Source: Flavobacteriales bacterium | GTDB lineage: Bacteria > Bacteroidota > Bacteroidia > Flavobacteriales > Flavobacteriaceae | DNA length: 7,432 nucleotides | Reading direction: 5' to 3' | Assembly (NCBI GenBank): GCA_027065935.1 | Contig: JAMONI010000305.1 | Span: 1 to 7,432, forward strand | Shown here: piece after piece, positions 1-6,759 of the stretch | Numbering within the stretch: the first letter of the stretch is position 1 | How the letters are laid out: each line of letters begins with the position of its first letter | Translations under genes and position numbers: made by a program | Notes under the pieces: model-generated | Told to the model about the DNA's origin: nothing | What the model saw: the letters and a program-made list of their open reading frames with translations, nothing else | The model's database searches: none

Positions 1-442
1 CATCGCCCCAAGTCGTACCTCCGTCACGGGAAACGGAATAATACAGCACCCCGCCGAAACGGGAACGGTCGGACGGTAATTTTTTCCGGTAAACCGCTAT
101 CAACGTACCGTCGGGGAAAATTCCCGCTTTGGCCATACTCTCGGCATGCATTTGCAAACCTTTGGAAACGGGAATGTCACGGACACTGTCGAATCTTAAA
201 GATTCCGTATCAAAACGGGACCATTTCATCTTGTTATCCGCCTTGTCTTCATGCCATTCGGTCCACGAAAGGATAATGTCTTTTCCGTTGTTAAACAAGT
301 AAACACCGTCATAATTACGCCCCTTGTGCGCTATAATTCCGGTTTTTCCGGTGCTACCCCCTTCTTGATTTTCGGAAGCACAAGACCACAAGGTCAAAAG
401 CAAGAGAAATACGAGGATTGGTTTCGGGTGATGAATCATCAT
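1..442 (-). CDS. BNR/sialidase-fold lipoprotein, 3' end cut off by window edge
   Basis: Translating the minus strand from 442 gives 147 residues open to the window edge, so only the N-terminus is visible. Residues 1-20 are a lipoprotein signal (hydrophobic VFLLLLTLWS) ending at lipobox cysteine C21, so the product should be membrane-anchored outside the cytoplasm. Residues 138-145 form a textbook Asp-box, SRDGGTTW (S-x-D-x-G-x-T-W), typical of BNR/sialidase-type beta-propellers. The preceding stretch (an SM-K-GI-PDGT-IAV pattern at 102-117) fits a propeller blade. Two adjacent ATGs (442 and 439) are possible starts; either keeps the signal peptide. The gene follows a TonB-dependent receptor after an 89-nt gap that contains a hairpin, so it is probably the last visible member of that operon. 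Sialidase activity cannot be claimed: many such lipoproteins are non-enzymatic, and the catalytic residues are not in view. The fold call is good; the function is unknown. Confidence 0.82.
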   Translation of the reverse strand, partial: MMIHHPKPILVFLLLLTLWSCASENQEGGSTGKTGIIAHKGRNYDGVYLFNNGKDIILSWTEWHEDKADNKMKWSRFDTESLRFDSVRDIPVSKGLQMHAESMAKAGIFPDGTLIAVYRKKLPSDRSRFGGVLYYSVSRDGGTTWGD

Positions 443-458
443 GATGAAAAATTTAAAC

Positions 459-508
459 AAACCGGCGTTCTTGACCGGAAAAAGTCCGTTGACAAGTAAC
501 ACCGGTTT
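459..508 (-). terminator. Intercistronic hairpin, terminator or attenuator-like
   Basis: Reading the minus strand, the arm 508-493 (AAACCGGTGTTACTTG) pairs with 473-459 (CAAGAACGCCGGTTT). This gives 15 pairs with one bulged base (497) and one G-U wobble (466/501). An inner mini-stem (474-479 with 485-489) closes an AAAAG loop. The wobble works only in minus-strand RNA, which agrees with the gene direction. The hairpin starts 23 nt after the receptor stop codon and is followed by a T-rich stretch (GTTTAAATTTTT) just before the next ATG. It could terminate, attenuate or protect the 3' end of the receptor mRNA. There is no clean U-run, so full termination is uncertain. Confidence 0.6.
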
Positions 509-531
509 TATCTTTATAAAAATACGTAATC

Positions 532-2811
532 TTAATCGAAAGTATAAGAAACACCCAAGTTAAACGAGCGTTTTTCACCCGGGCGGTATTGCTTGCGTCC
601 CCAGGAAAGGCTGGCCGAAACGGCATACAATTCATCCGTAAGGTTGCGAACATTGAGCCATATCTTCCATTTTTTGTCAAAGGTTTTCCCTACCCGAAGG
701 TTGTAAATCCGGTAACCCTCGTATTTTTCGGTATTGGCTTCGTCCATGTAATACGGGTCCACATGAAACATTTCCAACACCACATAAGCGCCCTTGATAT
801 AATGCGGACGGTAGCGCAGAATGGTGTTGAACACTAAAGGCGGTGCGCCGGGCATTTCGTTACCCGAATAGTCTTTCCCTTTGGGTTTGTAATCATCGAA
901 ATAATGTTGGCTGTAAGCACCGTTTACACTAAAATCCCATTCCGGCGAAACGAAATAACGAATTCCGAATTCAAAACCGCGGTGGGTGGTCCGGGCGGCG
1001 TTTTGATTTTCGCGCGAACCGTCGGGCAAGCGCACGGAGATGATTTCGTTTTCGGCACGCAGGTAATAATAGGCCAAATCCACCGACAGTTTGTCGTCGA
1101 AACTCAACCAAGCACCGGCTTCGTAATTTTTGTAATATACCGGTTCGAGTGTTGGCACCTTTACGCCCCGGTACAGTTCTCCCACTTCGGGCGGGCGGAA
1201 TCCTTTGCCGTAATTGGCATAAAAACTCAAGTGTCGGTCGGCTTGGAAAATAAGTCCCAAGCGTGGCGTAAAAGCGGTAAAAACGTCTTTACTGTCGGGC
1301 GCACCCGAATAGGCCGAAGGGGGCAGGTGGTTGTCCAAATCATAAGCAATGTAGTCATACCGGAATCCGCCCAATAATTTCAAGGAGGTTAGTAATTGGT
1401 ATTCGGCGTTGGCAAAAACGGCGCGGTTGGTGATTTTTACATCGTAATCGGTCAGAAGCGAGTCTGTTTCTTCATACGTATCGTAAATACGGTCGTCCGT
1501 TCGGTGCACACGAATGTATTCGGCCCAATAGGACGACGGGCTGATATCGAGCGATACACCGGCCGTAGCTTTAAAGGGACCGTTTTGATAATCATCGGTG
1601 AGATTAAAACCGAAACTGTAAAAACTGTTTTCGTTGATTTGCCCGTGGGCCAGATTCGGATCGTTGCGGTCGTTTTTGATGCGGTAATGGGGATTTTGAC
1701 CCATCACATTATACCGGGCAAAGACAGTAGCTTTCAACCGGTTGTTTTCGTTTATTCCGTAATACAAGCGCGAATAATATCGCAAGGCCGTAGCTTTCCG
1801 GTAAGTGAACCTGTATTGCGACGTATAATCCTGCCCGTAGAAATAGGTGCTGTCCAAACCGCCGGTCATATCGGTTTTGTAATCGATAAAGTCCACCGCC
1901 GATTTAACGAAAGCTTTTTCGTTCAAGCGGTTGGTCATTTTAAAGAAAAACGAAAACTTGTCGAAATCGGAATGTTCTCTGTAGCCGTTACGCCTTCCGG
2001 CATATTCCAAAGCACCCGACAAACCGGTATTACCGAAGGTTTGCGAACCCGTTATCCCGGCTTTCCGGTAACCTATGTCGTTGAGCTGAGCATAAACTTT
2101 GTAACGTGGTGAAACGGAAGGTTCTTTAGTGATAAAGTTAACGGCACCGCCAATGGCTCCGCTTCCGTAGCGCGCCGAATAAGGGCCTCGAATAATTTCC
2201 ACTTTTTTGAGTGCGGCATGATTGATTTCTATTAAAGCATTGTGGTTGAACAACCCTACCGTGCGAATGGGCAACTCGTCTTCGAGATATAAATACACAC
2301 TCTTGTAGCTGATAGGTTGACGAATGGACATGGCGTGCTGTTCGTTACCTAAATCCACCATCATCACGCCCGGCGCTCGATTGAGGATTTCTTCCAACGA
2401 AACGGGATTGATTTCCGCCAATTCGGCAGGTGAAATCTGACTGATGGAAACGGGGGTTTCCTTACGTTTTTGCGGACTTCCCGAAGCGGTCAACACGACT
2501 TGTTCCAACCGGTCAACCCGAGGATTCAACCGGATAACTTTCGGCACTTGCTTTACCGCGTACGAAACGGATTCGTAACCGAGCGAGCTAACCGTCAACG
2601 TATCCGAAGCGGGAACGTCTTTCAATATGAAATACCCGTTAATGTCGGACGAAGTTCCCTTGGACGTATTGCCTTTCAGAAAGATATTGGCACCTACTAT
2701 GGCTTCACCCGTTTCCGCGTCCGTAATACGGCCTTCCACCTCGATGTTTTGGCCTGTAAGCGTGCCGAAAAGCATCAATGCTATCCATGTAAATAACCGA
2801 TTCTTTTTCAT
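532..2811 (-). CDS. TonB-dependent outer-membrane receptor, substrate unknown
   Basis: The 759-residue product has a signal peptide (about 1-20, MKKNRLFTWIALMLFGTLTG). A carboxypeptidase-regulatory-like domain follows (about 22-97, with VEGRITDAETGEAIVGANI near its start), then a TonB-box-like segment (LEQVVLTASG, 102-111). The plug domain spans about 112-228 and includes the conserved VEIIRGPYSARYGSGAIGG run at 204-222. The rest is a 22-strand-type beta-barrel with the receptor signatures GKGFRPPEVGELY (535-547) and NVRNLTDELY (720-729). Length and architecture suit an iron/siderophore or small-complex receptor rather than a SusC polysaccharide transporter, and no SusD partner is present. 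It lies 124 nt downstream of a lipoprotein gene, from which it is separated by a strong hairpin. The C-terminus is YTFD, so the terminal aromatic residue is penultimate rather than last. The OprC copper motifs of the neighbouring receptor were not seen here, so the substrate may differ. Family call is secure; substrate is not. Confidence 0.93.
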   Translation of the reverse strand: MKKNRLFTWIALMLFGTLTGQNIEVEGRITDAETGEAIVGANIFLKGNTSKGTSSDINGYFILKDVPASDTLTVSSLGYESVSYAVKQVPKVIRLNPRVDRLEQVVLTASGSPQKRKETPVSISQISPAELAEINPVSLEEILNRAPGVMMVDLGNEQHAMSIRQPISYKSVYLYLEDELPIRTVGLFNHNALIEINHAALKKVEIIRGPYSARYGSGAIGGAVNFITKEPSVSPRYKVYAQLNDIGYRKAGITGSQTFGNTGLSGALEYAGRRNGYREHSDFDKFSFFFKMTNRLNEKAFVKSAVDFIDYKTDMTGGLDSTYFYGQDYTSQYRFTYRKATALRYYSRLYYGINENNRLKATVFARYNVMGQNPHYRIKNDRNDPNLAHGQINENSFYSFGFNLTDDYQNGPFKATAGVSLDISPSSYWAEYIRVHRTDDRIYDTYEETDSLLTDYDVKITNRAVFANAEYQLLTSLKLLGGFRYDYIAYDLDNHLPPSAYSGAPDSKDVFTAFTPRLGLIFQADRHLSFYANYGKGFRPPEVGELYRGVKVPTLEPVYYKNYEAGAWLSFDDKLSVDLAYYYLRAENEIISVRLPDGSRENQNAARTTHRGFEFGIRYFVSPEWDFSVNGAYSQHYFDDYKPKGKDYSGNEMPGAPPLVFNTILRYRPHYIKGAYVVLEMFHVDPYYMDEANTEKYEGYRIYNLRVGKTFDKKWKIWLNVRNLTDELYAVSASLSWGRKQYRPGEKRSFNLGVSYTFD

Positions 2812-2886
2812 CTGCTTGTTAATTTTTGACTATGTATATTCCATACGAAGGTTAAACTCCATTCGGAATTTAGAAACCTTTTTGAA

Positions 2887-2925
2887 AAGACATCACACCC
2901 GGATAAGATCCGGGCGTGGTATCTT
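2887..2925 (-). terminator. Strong hairpin after lipoprotein gene, terminator or attenuator
   Basis: In minus-strand RNA the 18-nt arm 2925-2908 (AAGATACCACGCCCGGAT) pairs with 2904-2887 (ATCCGGGTGTGATGTCTT) around a 3-nt CTT loop. There is one C-A mismatch and two G-U wobbles, and the wobbles are valid only in the minus-strand RNA. It begins 10 nt after the lipoprotein stop codon and is followed by TTCAAAAA, so the T-tract (TCTTTTC) is short and interrupted. The position suggests partial termination, giving more lipoprotein than downstream receptor, or 3'-end protection of the upstream mRNA. No convincing new promoter was found between it and the downstream receptor start, which favours read-through. 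Confidence 0.72.
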
Positions 2926-2935
2926 CAAACGGGAT

Positions 2936-3688
2936 TTAATACACGATTTTGGTTTTATTGCAAGAACTCGTCTGAAAATCATGGCTCATACCCGATACGG
3001 GTTTGCCTTGTTCCACTTTTTTGGCTGCAATAACCACCCAATATTCCGTTCCGGTTTGTAAATCGGAAACCGGGCGCATCCATCCGTCACCGCCATCAAT
3101 GTGAATGGTATAGGAAGTGATGTTGGTGGGCAACTGGGCTTTCTTAAACAAAGGCTTGGTGTTGGCCATATCCAATTCGGTGATTTTCAAACAATACAAA
3201 TCCGCACCGGGCACGTCGGTCCAACTCACTTCGATGGTTTGTGCCGCCTGATCGTAGTTCACCGAAATTTGCGGCACGTCCAGTTCGGTATTTTCCAGTA
3301 TGTCGGTTACTTCTTTGAGATAACCGTCGGCAAATTTAAGTTTGAATCTGTATTCACCTGCAAAGTCAAACGTATTGTTTACCTGTCCGTTAGCGGTCAA
3401 TATTCCCGGCCCCGCCCAAAATTCGTTCAAAGGGTAAACCGTTCCGTCCGGAGCGGTAACGGTACTTTCGCCACCGACGATATCTTCGCCTCCTGCAAAG
3501 AAAACGGGCACGTATTTGTCTTGTCCCATCATGTTCATTTTTTTCAACAATACATCGCCGTAGGCATCCTCGTGGGTATTGACGGGTTCCACTTCTTCTT
3601 TGTTGCAAGAAGTATTCAATAATACAAACGGCATAAGGGCCGCCATTGCAAAGCCTTTGAGTTGTCTTAAAATGTTTGATGTTTTCAT
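2936..3688 (-). CDS. Surface lipoprotein with C-terminal fibronectin III-like domain
   Basis: The 250-residue product starts with a lipoprotein signal peptide ending in VLLNTSC, with C28 as the probable lipidated residue. The following N-K-E-E resembles the K-(D/E)2 lipoprotein export signal described in Bacteroidota, so surface exposure is likely. Residues about 35-130 form an all-beta region that I do not recognise. Residues about 135-245 resemble a fibronectin type III fold (IEVSWTDVPGADLYCLKI, later TEYWVVIAAKK). A methionine cluster M51-N-M53-M54 lies near the mature N-terminus; C166, C243, M234 and H236 are other potential metal ligands. The gene starts 33 nt after the copper receptor stop, so co-transcription is very likely. 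By analogy with receptor/lipoprotein pairs such as HmuR/HmuY it may capture or hand over substrate to that receptor. This role is inference; there is no recognised homology to HmuY. Confidence 0.88.
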   Translation of the reverse strand: MKTSNILRQLKGFAMAALMPFVLLNTSCNKEEVEPVNTHEDAYGDVLLKKMNMMGQDKYVPVFFAGGEDIVGGESTVTAPDGTVYPLNEFWAGPGILTANGQVNNTFDFAGEYRFKLKFADGYLKEVTDILENTELDVPQISVNYDQAAQTIEVSWTDVPGADLYCLKITELDMANTKPLFKKAQLPTNITSYTIHIDGGDGWMRPVSDLQTGTEYWVVIAAKKVEQGKPVSGMSHDFQTSSCNKTKIVY

Positions 3689-3721
3689 GTTGCTATGATT
3701 TTTTTTTAGGTTTTGTTTGTT

Positions 3722-6022
3722 TTAAAATTTGTAGGTAAGCATGATTCCGATATTGCGTCCGGGTTCGTAAACGGGCTGTCCGGTTTTACTACCCGCATTT
3801 CGGAACACAAAAGTGGTATGGTAATAATAAGCCCGGTTGAAGATGTTGGTTACGGACAAGCCTATAGTGAGATTTTGCAAGGGCTTGTATCCCATCATAA
3901 TATCATGAACCGCATAACCCGGCGTAGGCATTTCATCAAAACTTAGCGCAACTTCTTTCTTTTCCTGACGAAATTCCACGCGATAATCCACCCAATAGTT
4001 CGGCTTGCTGTATTTCAATTTCACGTGTCCTCCGGGGGGATTTACTTGTGCCAACACTTCGCCGAAGCTTATGTTGTAAGCATAGACGTAAGAATAGTCG
4101 GCCGATATTTGCCAGTGTGGAGCTACGTCATAAGATCCGTAAATATCAAACCCGTATTGATAGGCGTTCACGTTAACGAATTGCTTGGGCGCACGCGGCG
4201 GATTACCGCACGAGCCCGTTGCCGGTGTTAATGCGCTATTTAACCGGGCCGTTATATAATCTTGAAAATACGAGGCATACAAATCAATGCCCGCTTGCCA
4301 CTTACCCCATTTTTTCACCGCCGAAATTTCGGCTTGATGATTAACTTCGGGCCTGAGGAACGGATTGCCGATATATTCGCGCGAGTCCCGGCCGATGATA
4401 AAGCGGTAAATATAACGTTCTATCATGCTCGGTGTCCGCGTTCCACGCCCCAAAGCCACTTGAAAACGCATACCGGGTTGTTTGTAAGTATAAGAAAGGT
4501 TGGCACTAAAGGTTATATCGGTTTTTTCTCCGAAATTTCCATACAAGGCCGTCATGCCCGGATCGGGGTCTTTGGCTACGGACCATACATAATCCGCCCG
4601 CACCCCCGCTCCGAAAACATGATGCTTGTTTTTAGACCACGAACCTTGAACAAACCAACCGAAATCATTGATTTGGGCGTTTTGCCACACTTTCAACACT
4701 TTGGTGCGTACGGGCCAAGGCACGCCGGTAGCGGGATTACGCGTGATATAAACGGTCTTTGTTCCGTCACGGGCAATGGCATTCACATCGGTACCGATAA
4801 AAAACAGTAAATTATCATCCGGTTGGTATTCGATTTCGATTTTACCGCCCAAAGTACGCGACCAAACGGGTGTGCGTGCGTCGAAGGTGGGGTAATTGGG
4901 ACGCGGTTCATCCATCAGATAGCCGTTGGTCATCAAATGGTCCACATACGAATAATAGGATTTAATGCCCAAAGCTTTAATCTTCCCGGTCAACCGCTCG
5001 AGCGAATAATCCAATCCAATCAAATAACTGTCGTCTTCGGGGGAATCCATGGGTAAACCGGCATGTTTCACATCTCGCGTAAAATTCTGGCGCCAATCCA
5101 CCGTCAGTTTTTGCCGTTTATCCTTCCAACCTGCCTTAACGGAATATTCCGTGCTGCGAAACGTAGCCGGAACCGTATCGTTCTTTCCATCGATATAATC
5201 GCCGAAATTCCTGTAGGACAGGTTGGTATTGACAAAATATTTCTCTCCGGCATAAGTAAGCGAAGCCAAACCCACTTGATTGTTTCCGTTGGTTTCGTAT
5301 CCGGCTTGCCCCATTCCGCTCCAGCCCTTCCGGGCGGGAAAAGTATGACGGGTTTGCATGTTGACTATGGCCCCGAAGCTTTGTCCGAAACGCACATTGA
5401 AAGGCCCTTTGATGATTTCGATTTTTTCCACCTCTTCGGGAATCACATGCGCCGGAGCGGGATCCATACGGTTCGGACAAGCGTTTACCATTTTAAACCC
5501 GCCGTCATAAATTAAATTCATTTCTTCGTATTTAAACGAACGAAGCGAAGGCTCCATACTCATAGCGCTACGCTTTTGCAGCGTTACGCCGGGAATGTCT
5601 TTAAACAAATCGGCCGTGTTGCGCGGTTGGCTGTATTTTTTGGACGCATCGGATGAAACCACCGCGTGAACGGGCATGCGCAAAGGATCGGAAACGATGA
5701 TAATTTCGTCCAATTGCACCGTTTCCGGAGTCAGATATAAACTAACGGCCGAAACTTTCCCGGGCGTAAGCACAAAGGTCCGGGGCCGGTAGCCTTGCAA
5801 CGAAAGAATAATCTCGCTTGTGCCGTCAAGCCGAAGGTACGCTTTTCCTTCGGCACCGGTCCGGGAAAGGATTTTCCCGTCTTTGATAATCGCTACGTTT
5901 GCCAATGCTTTGTCCGTGTAAGCATCTTTCACATGGATTTCAACACCGTGTTGCGAAAACAAATTTTGCACGGATAATATCAACACCATGATGTATAGGA
6001 TAAATTTTTTGTTCATATTCAT
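3722..6022 (-). CDS. oprC: TonB-dependent copper receptor, OprC/NosA type
   Basis: With the start at 6022 the product has 766 residues and ends in the terminal phenylalanine typical of outer-membrane barrels. A signal peptide covers about 1-24 (FILYIMVLILSVQNLFSQ). A carboxypeptidase-regulatory-like domain follows (about 26-97), then a TonB-box-like segment (LDEIIIVSD, 104-112). The plug is at about 125-225, with IEIIKGPFNVRFGQSFGAIV at 201-220, and the barrel runs to the end. The diagnostic features are ACPNRMDP, giving CxxxM at C182/M186 in the plug, and YVDHLMTNG, giving HxM at H362/M364 in the barrel. These match the copper ligands of Pseudomonas OprC, and extra methionines (M154, M156, M168, M178, M370) lie close by. 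The role is TonB-driven copper import across the outer membrane. A longer reading from 6082 was rejected because its first 20 residues are polar and would precede the signal peptide; 6016 is an alternative start. It probably heads a unit with the lipoprotein gene 33 nt downstream. Confidence 0.9.
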   Translation of the reverse strand: MNMNKKFILYIMVLILSVQNLFSQHGVEIHVKDAYTDKALANVAIIKDGKILSRTGAEGKAYLRLDGTSEIILSLQGYRPRTFVLTPGKVSAVSLYLTPETVQLDEIIIVSDPLRMPVHAVVSSDASKKYSQPRNTADLFKDIPGVTLQKRSAMSMEPSLRSFKYEEMNLIYDGGFKMVNACPNRMDPAPAHVIPEEVEKIEIIKGPFNVRFGQSFGAIVNMQTRHTFPARKGWSGMGQAGYETNGNNQVGLASLTYAGEKYFVNTNLSYRNFGDYIDGKNDTVPATFRSTEYSVKAGWKDKRQKLTVDWRQNFTRDVKHAGLPMDSPEDDSYLIGLDYSLERLTGKIKALGIKSYYSYVDHLMTNGYLMDEPRPNYPTFDARTPVWSRTLGGKIEIEYQPDDNLLFFIGTDVNAIARDGTKTVYITRNPATGVPWPVRTKVLKVWQNAQINDFGWFVQGSWSKNKHHVFGAGVRADYVWSVAKDPDPGMTALYGNFGEKTDITFSANLSYTYKQPGMRFQVALGRGTRTPSMIERYIYRFIIGRDSREYIGNPFLRPEVNHQAEISAVKKWGKWQAGIDLYASYFQDYITARLNSALTPATGSCGNPPRAPKQFVNVNAYQYGFDIYGSYDVAPHWQISADYSYVYAYNISFGEVLAQVNPPGGHVKLKYSKPNYWVDYRVEFRQEKKEVALSFDEMPTPGYAVHDIMMGYKPLQNLTIGLSVTNIFNRAYYYHTTFVFRNAGSKTGQPVYEPGRNIGIMLTYKF

Positions 6023-6060
6023 CTGTTTTAATAAAATAAGGGTAATAGGCTCGGTCGAAA

Positions 6061-6146
6061 CATCCTGCGGACAAGCCGGCATGTTTGTATCTTCGAATGT
6101 TATGAGAGAACGTTACCAAACAAACGGTGTACTTGTCCGCGGGATG
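6061..6146. repeat. Long nested inverted repeat in the copper-receptor leader
   Basis: The outer arms, 6061-6075 (CATCCTGCGGACAAG) and 6132-6146 (CTTGTCCGCGGGATG), are complementary over 15 positions with one non-Watson-Crick pair. Inside lie GTTTGT 6083-6088 with ACAAAC 6120-6125, and AATGTT 6096-6101 with AACGTT 6109-6114 around a 7-nt loop. In plus-strand RNA both imperfect pairs are U-G wobbles; in minus-strand RNA they are A-C mismatches. The element ends 38 nt before the receptor ATG at 6022, so it should sit in that gene's 5' leader if transcription comes from the promoter at 6712-6736. No coding sequence explains it and I do not recognise a known riboswitch class. Confidence 0.7.
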
Positions 6147-6226
6147 CTATCGAAACGGTATCTTTTAGCTAAACAATTCCGGTTGACCCGTTTTTATATC
6201 ATTCTCCGAAACGAGCCGTAATCATA

Positions 6227-6261
6227 GTATGACCCGTGCGTGGAACTTAAGTAAGTCATAC
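6227..6261. repeat. Short perfect inverted repeat after the small exported-protein gene
   Basis: GTATGAC at 6227-6233 and GTCATAC at 6255-6261 are perfect 7-bp arms separated by 21 nt. The spacer contains the 8-bp palindrome ACTTAAGT (6245-6252). It lies 28 nt downstream of the stop codon of the small gene on the minus strand. No T-run follows on that strand, so it is not a convincing intrinsic terminator. It could be an operator or mRNA 3' structure; a chance origin is possible. Confidence 0.4.
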
Positions 6262-6289
6262 GTAATTCACGGCAGGTTGCGGAAAGGTT

Positions 6290-6688
6290 TTACGAGTAAA
6301 CGAAATATGTGCCGGGCGGATGAAAAATATCGGTCACGTGAAGTTTGTAATATAAATTGCATACTGCAGGTAATACCCGTTCGGAAGTGCCGGCCGGCAA
6401 GGCTTCCAAAGCGGTTTTGCTGCTTTCGAAGATTTTGACCAATACCGGCACTTGCCAAGTGAGTGATTTAGATGCGGTTTTATTATTTTCGCAGGTGCGT
6501 TTTAAAAGTGCCAACAAATATTTGTCGCCGCTATTTCTCATCTCCTCATACGAGCCGGAAGTGTAAATTTCGTAGCAGGCTTCCGGTTGTTTGTCTGCAG
6601 TATGATATTGCCATACCAATATACTCGGAAGCAATTGCGAAGCGCTTAGAAAAATCGAAAACATAAAAGCGACGATGCGTTTGGTCAT
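6290..6688 (-). CDS. Small exported protein of unknown function
   Basis: Starting at 6688 the product is 132 residues. Residues 5-25 (IVAFMFSIFLSASQLLPSILV) are hydrophobic, giving a signal peptide or N-terminal anchor, so the protein probably acts outside the cytoplasm. The rest has three cysteines (C38, C66, C110) and histidines H29, H117 and H123. The C-terminus contains the tail FHPPGTYF. No family is recognised. An in-frame ATG at 6736 would add 16 polar residues, but the consensus -7 promoter element at 6712-6719 would then lie inside the coding sequence, so the start at 6688 is preferred. The gene is first in the minus-strand cluster and 267 nt upstream of the copper receptor; the context suggests a metal-related accessory protein. 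The Cys/His content allows metal binding but does not show it. That it is a real gene rests on the signal peptide, the promoter and its place in the cluster. Confidence 0.72.
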   Translation of the reverse strand: MTKRIVAFMFSIFLSASQLLPSILVWQYHTADKQPEACYEIYTSGSYEEMRNSGDKYLLALLKRTCENNKTASKSLTWQVPVLVKIFESSKTALEALPAGTSERVLPAVCNLYYKLHVTDIFHPPGTYFVYS

Positions 6689-6711
6689 ACCTGATCTTGT
6701 CGTGGATGTGT

Positions 6712-6736
6712 CAAAGTTATTTTTTTTACCTCCCAA
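6712..6736 (-). promoter_or_regulatory. Bacteroidota-type promoter for the leftward cluster
   Basis: On the minus strand, TAACTTTG (6719-6712) is an exact match to the Bacteroidota -7 element TAnnTTTG. A TTTTTTTTG run ending at 6734 supplies a -33-like element, although its 14-nt spacing is shorter than the usual 17-19. The predicted transcript starts near 6705, about 17 nt before the ATG at 6688, which supports that start. It should drive the small exported-protein gene and possibly the receptors beyond. Confidence 0.65.
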
Positions 6737-6740
6737 AAAA

Positions 6741-6759
6741 AATGACGATAATCATTTTA
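6741..6759 (-). promoter_or_regulatory. Fur-box-like operator candidate
   Basis: The plus-strand sequence AATGACGATAATCATTTTA matches the classical 19-bp Fur box GATAATGATAATCATTATC at 14 positions, including ten in a row (GATAATCATT). It also contains the dyad AATGA-N6-TCATT. It lies directly upstream of the -33 region of the leftward promoter, centred about 45 nt before the predicted transcript start. Binding by Fur or a related metal sensor (Zur, PerR) is inferred; AT-rich context makes chance similarity possible. Confidence 0.45.

Noticed and set aside
904..2112. Long plus-strand reading frames (904-1377 and 1396-2112) opposite the second receptor
   Set aside because: They lie wholly antisense to a clearly recognisable receptor, show no signal, domain or motif, and are expected by-products of the coding bias of the minus-strand gene.
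4262..5515. Plus-strand reading frames of 77-182 residues opposite the copper receptor
   Set aside because: All are antisense to a well-supported gene and have no recognisable protein features.
532..6022. SusC/SusD-type glycan utilisation locus
   Set aside because: There is no SusD-like gene, both receptors are shorter than typical SusC proteins, and one carries copper-site motifs. The BNR lipoprotein alone does not indicate glycan use.
6023..6082. Twenty-residue N-terminal extension of the copper receptor from the ATG at 6082
   Set aside because: It would place polar sequence before the signal peptide and extend coding into the inverted-repeat leader; starts at 6022 or 6016 give a normal signal peptide.
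6061..6146. Phase-variable invertible promoter bounded by the 15-bp inverted repeats
   Set aside because: Only 56 bp separate the arms, shorter than known Bacteroidota invertible promoters. The enclosed sequence is itself foldable, the promoter-like match inside (TTG-N18-TAACATTC) is weak, and no recombinase gene is nearby.
6023..6289. Cobalamin or other known riboswitch in the receptor leader
   Set aside because: No conserved B12-box or other familiar riboswitch core could be recognised on either strand.
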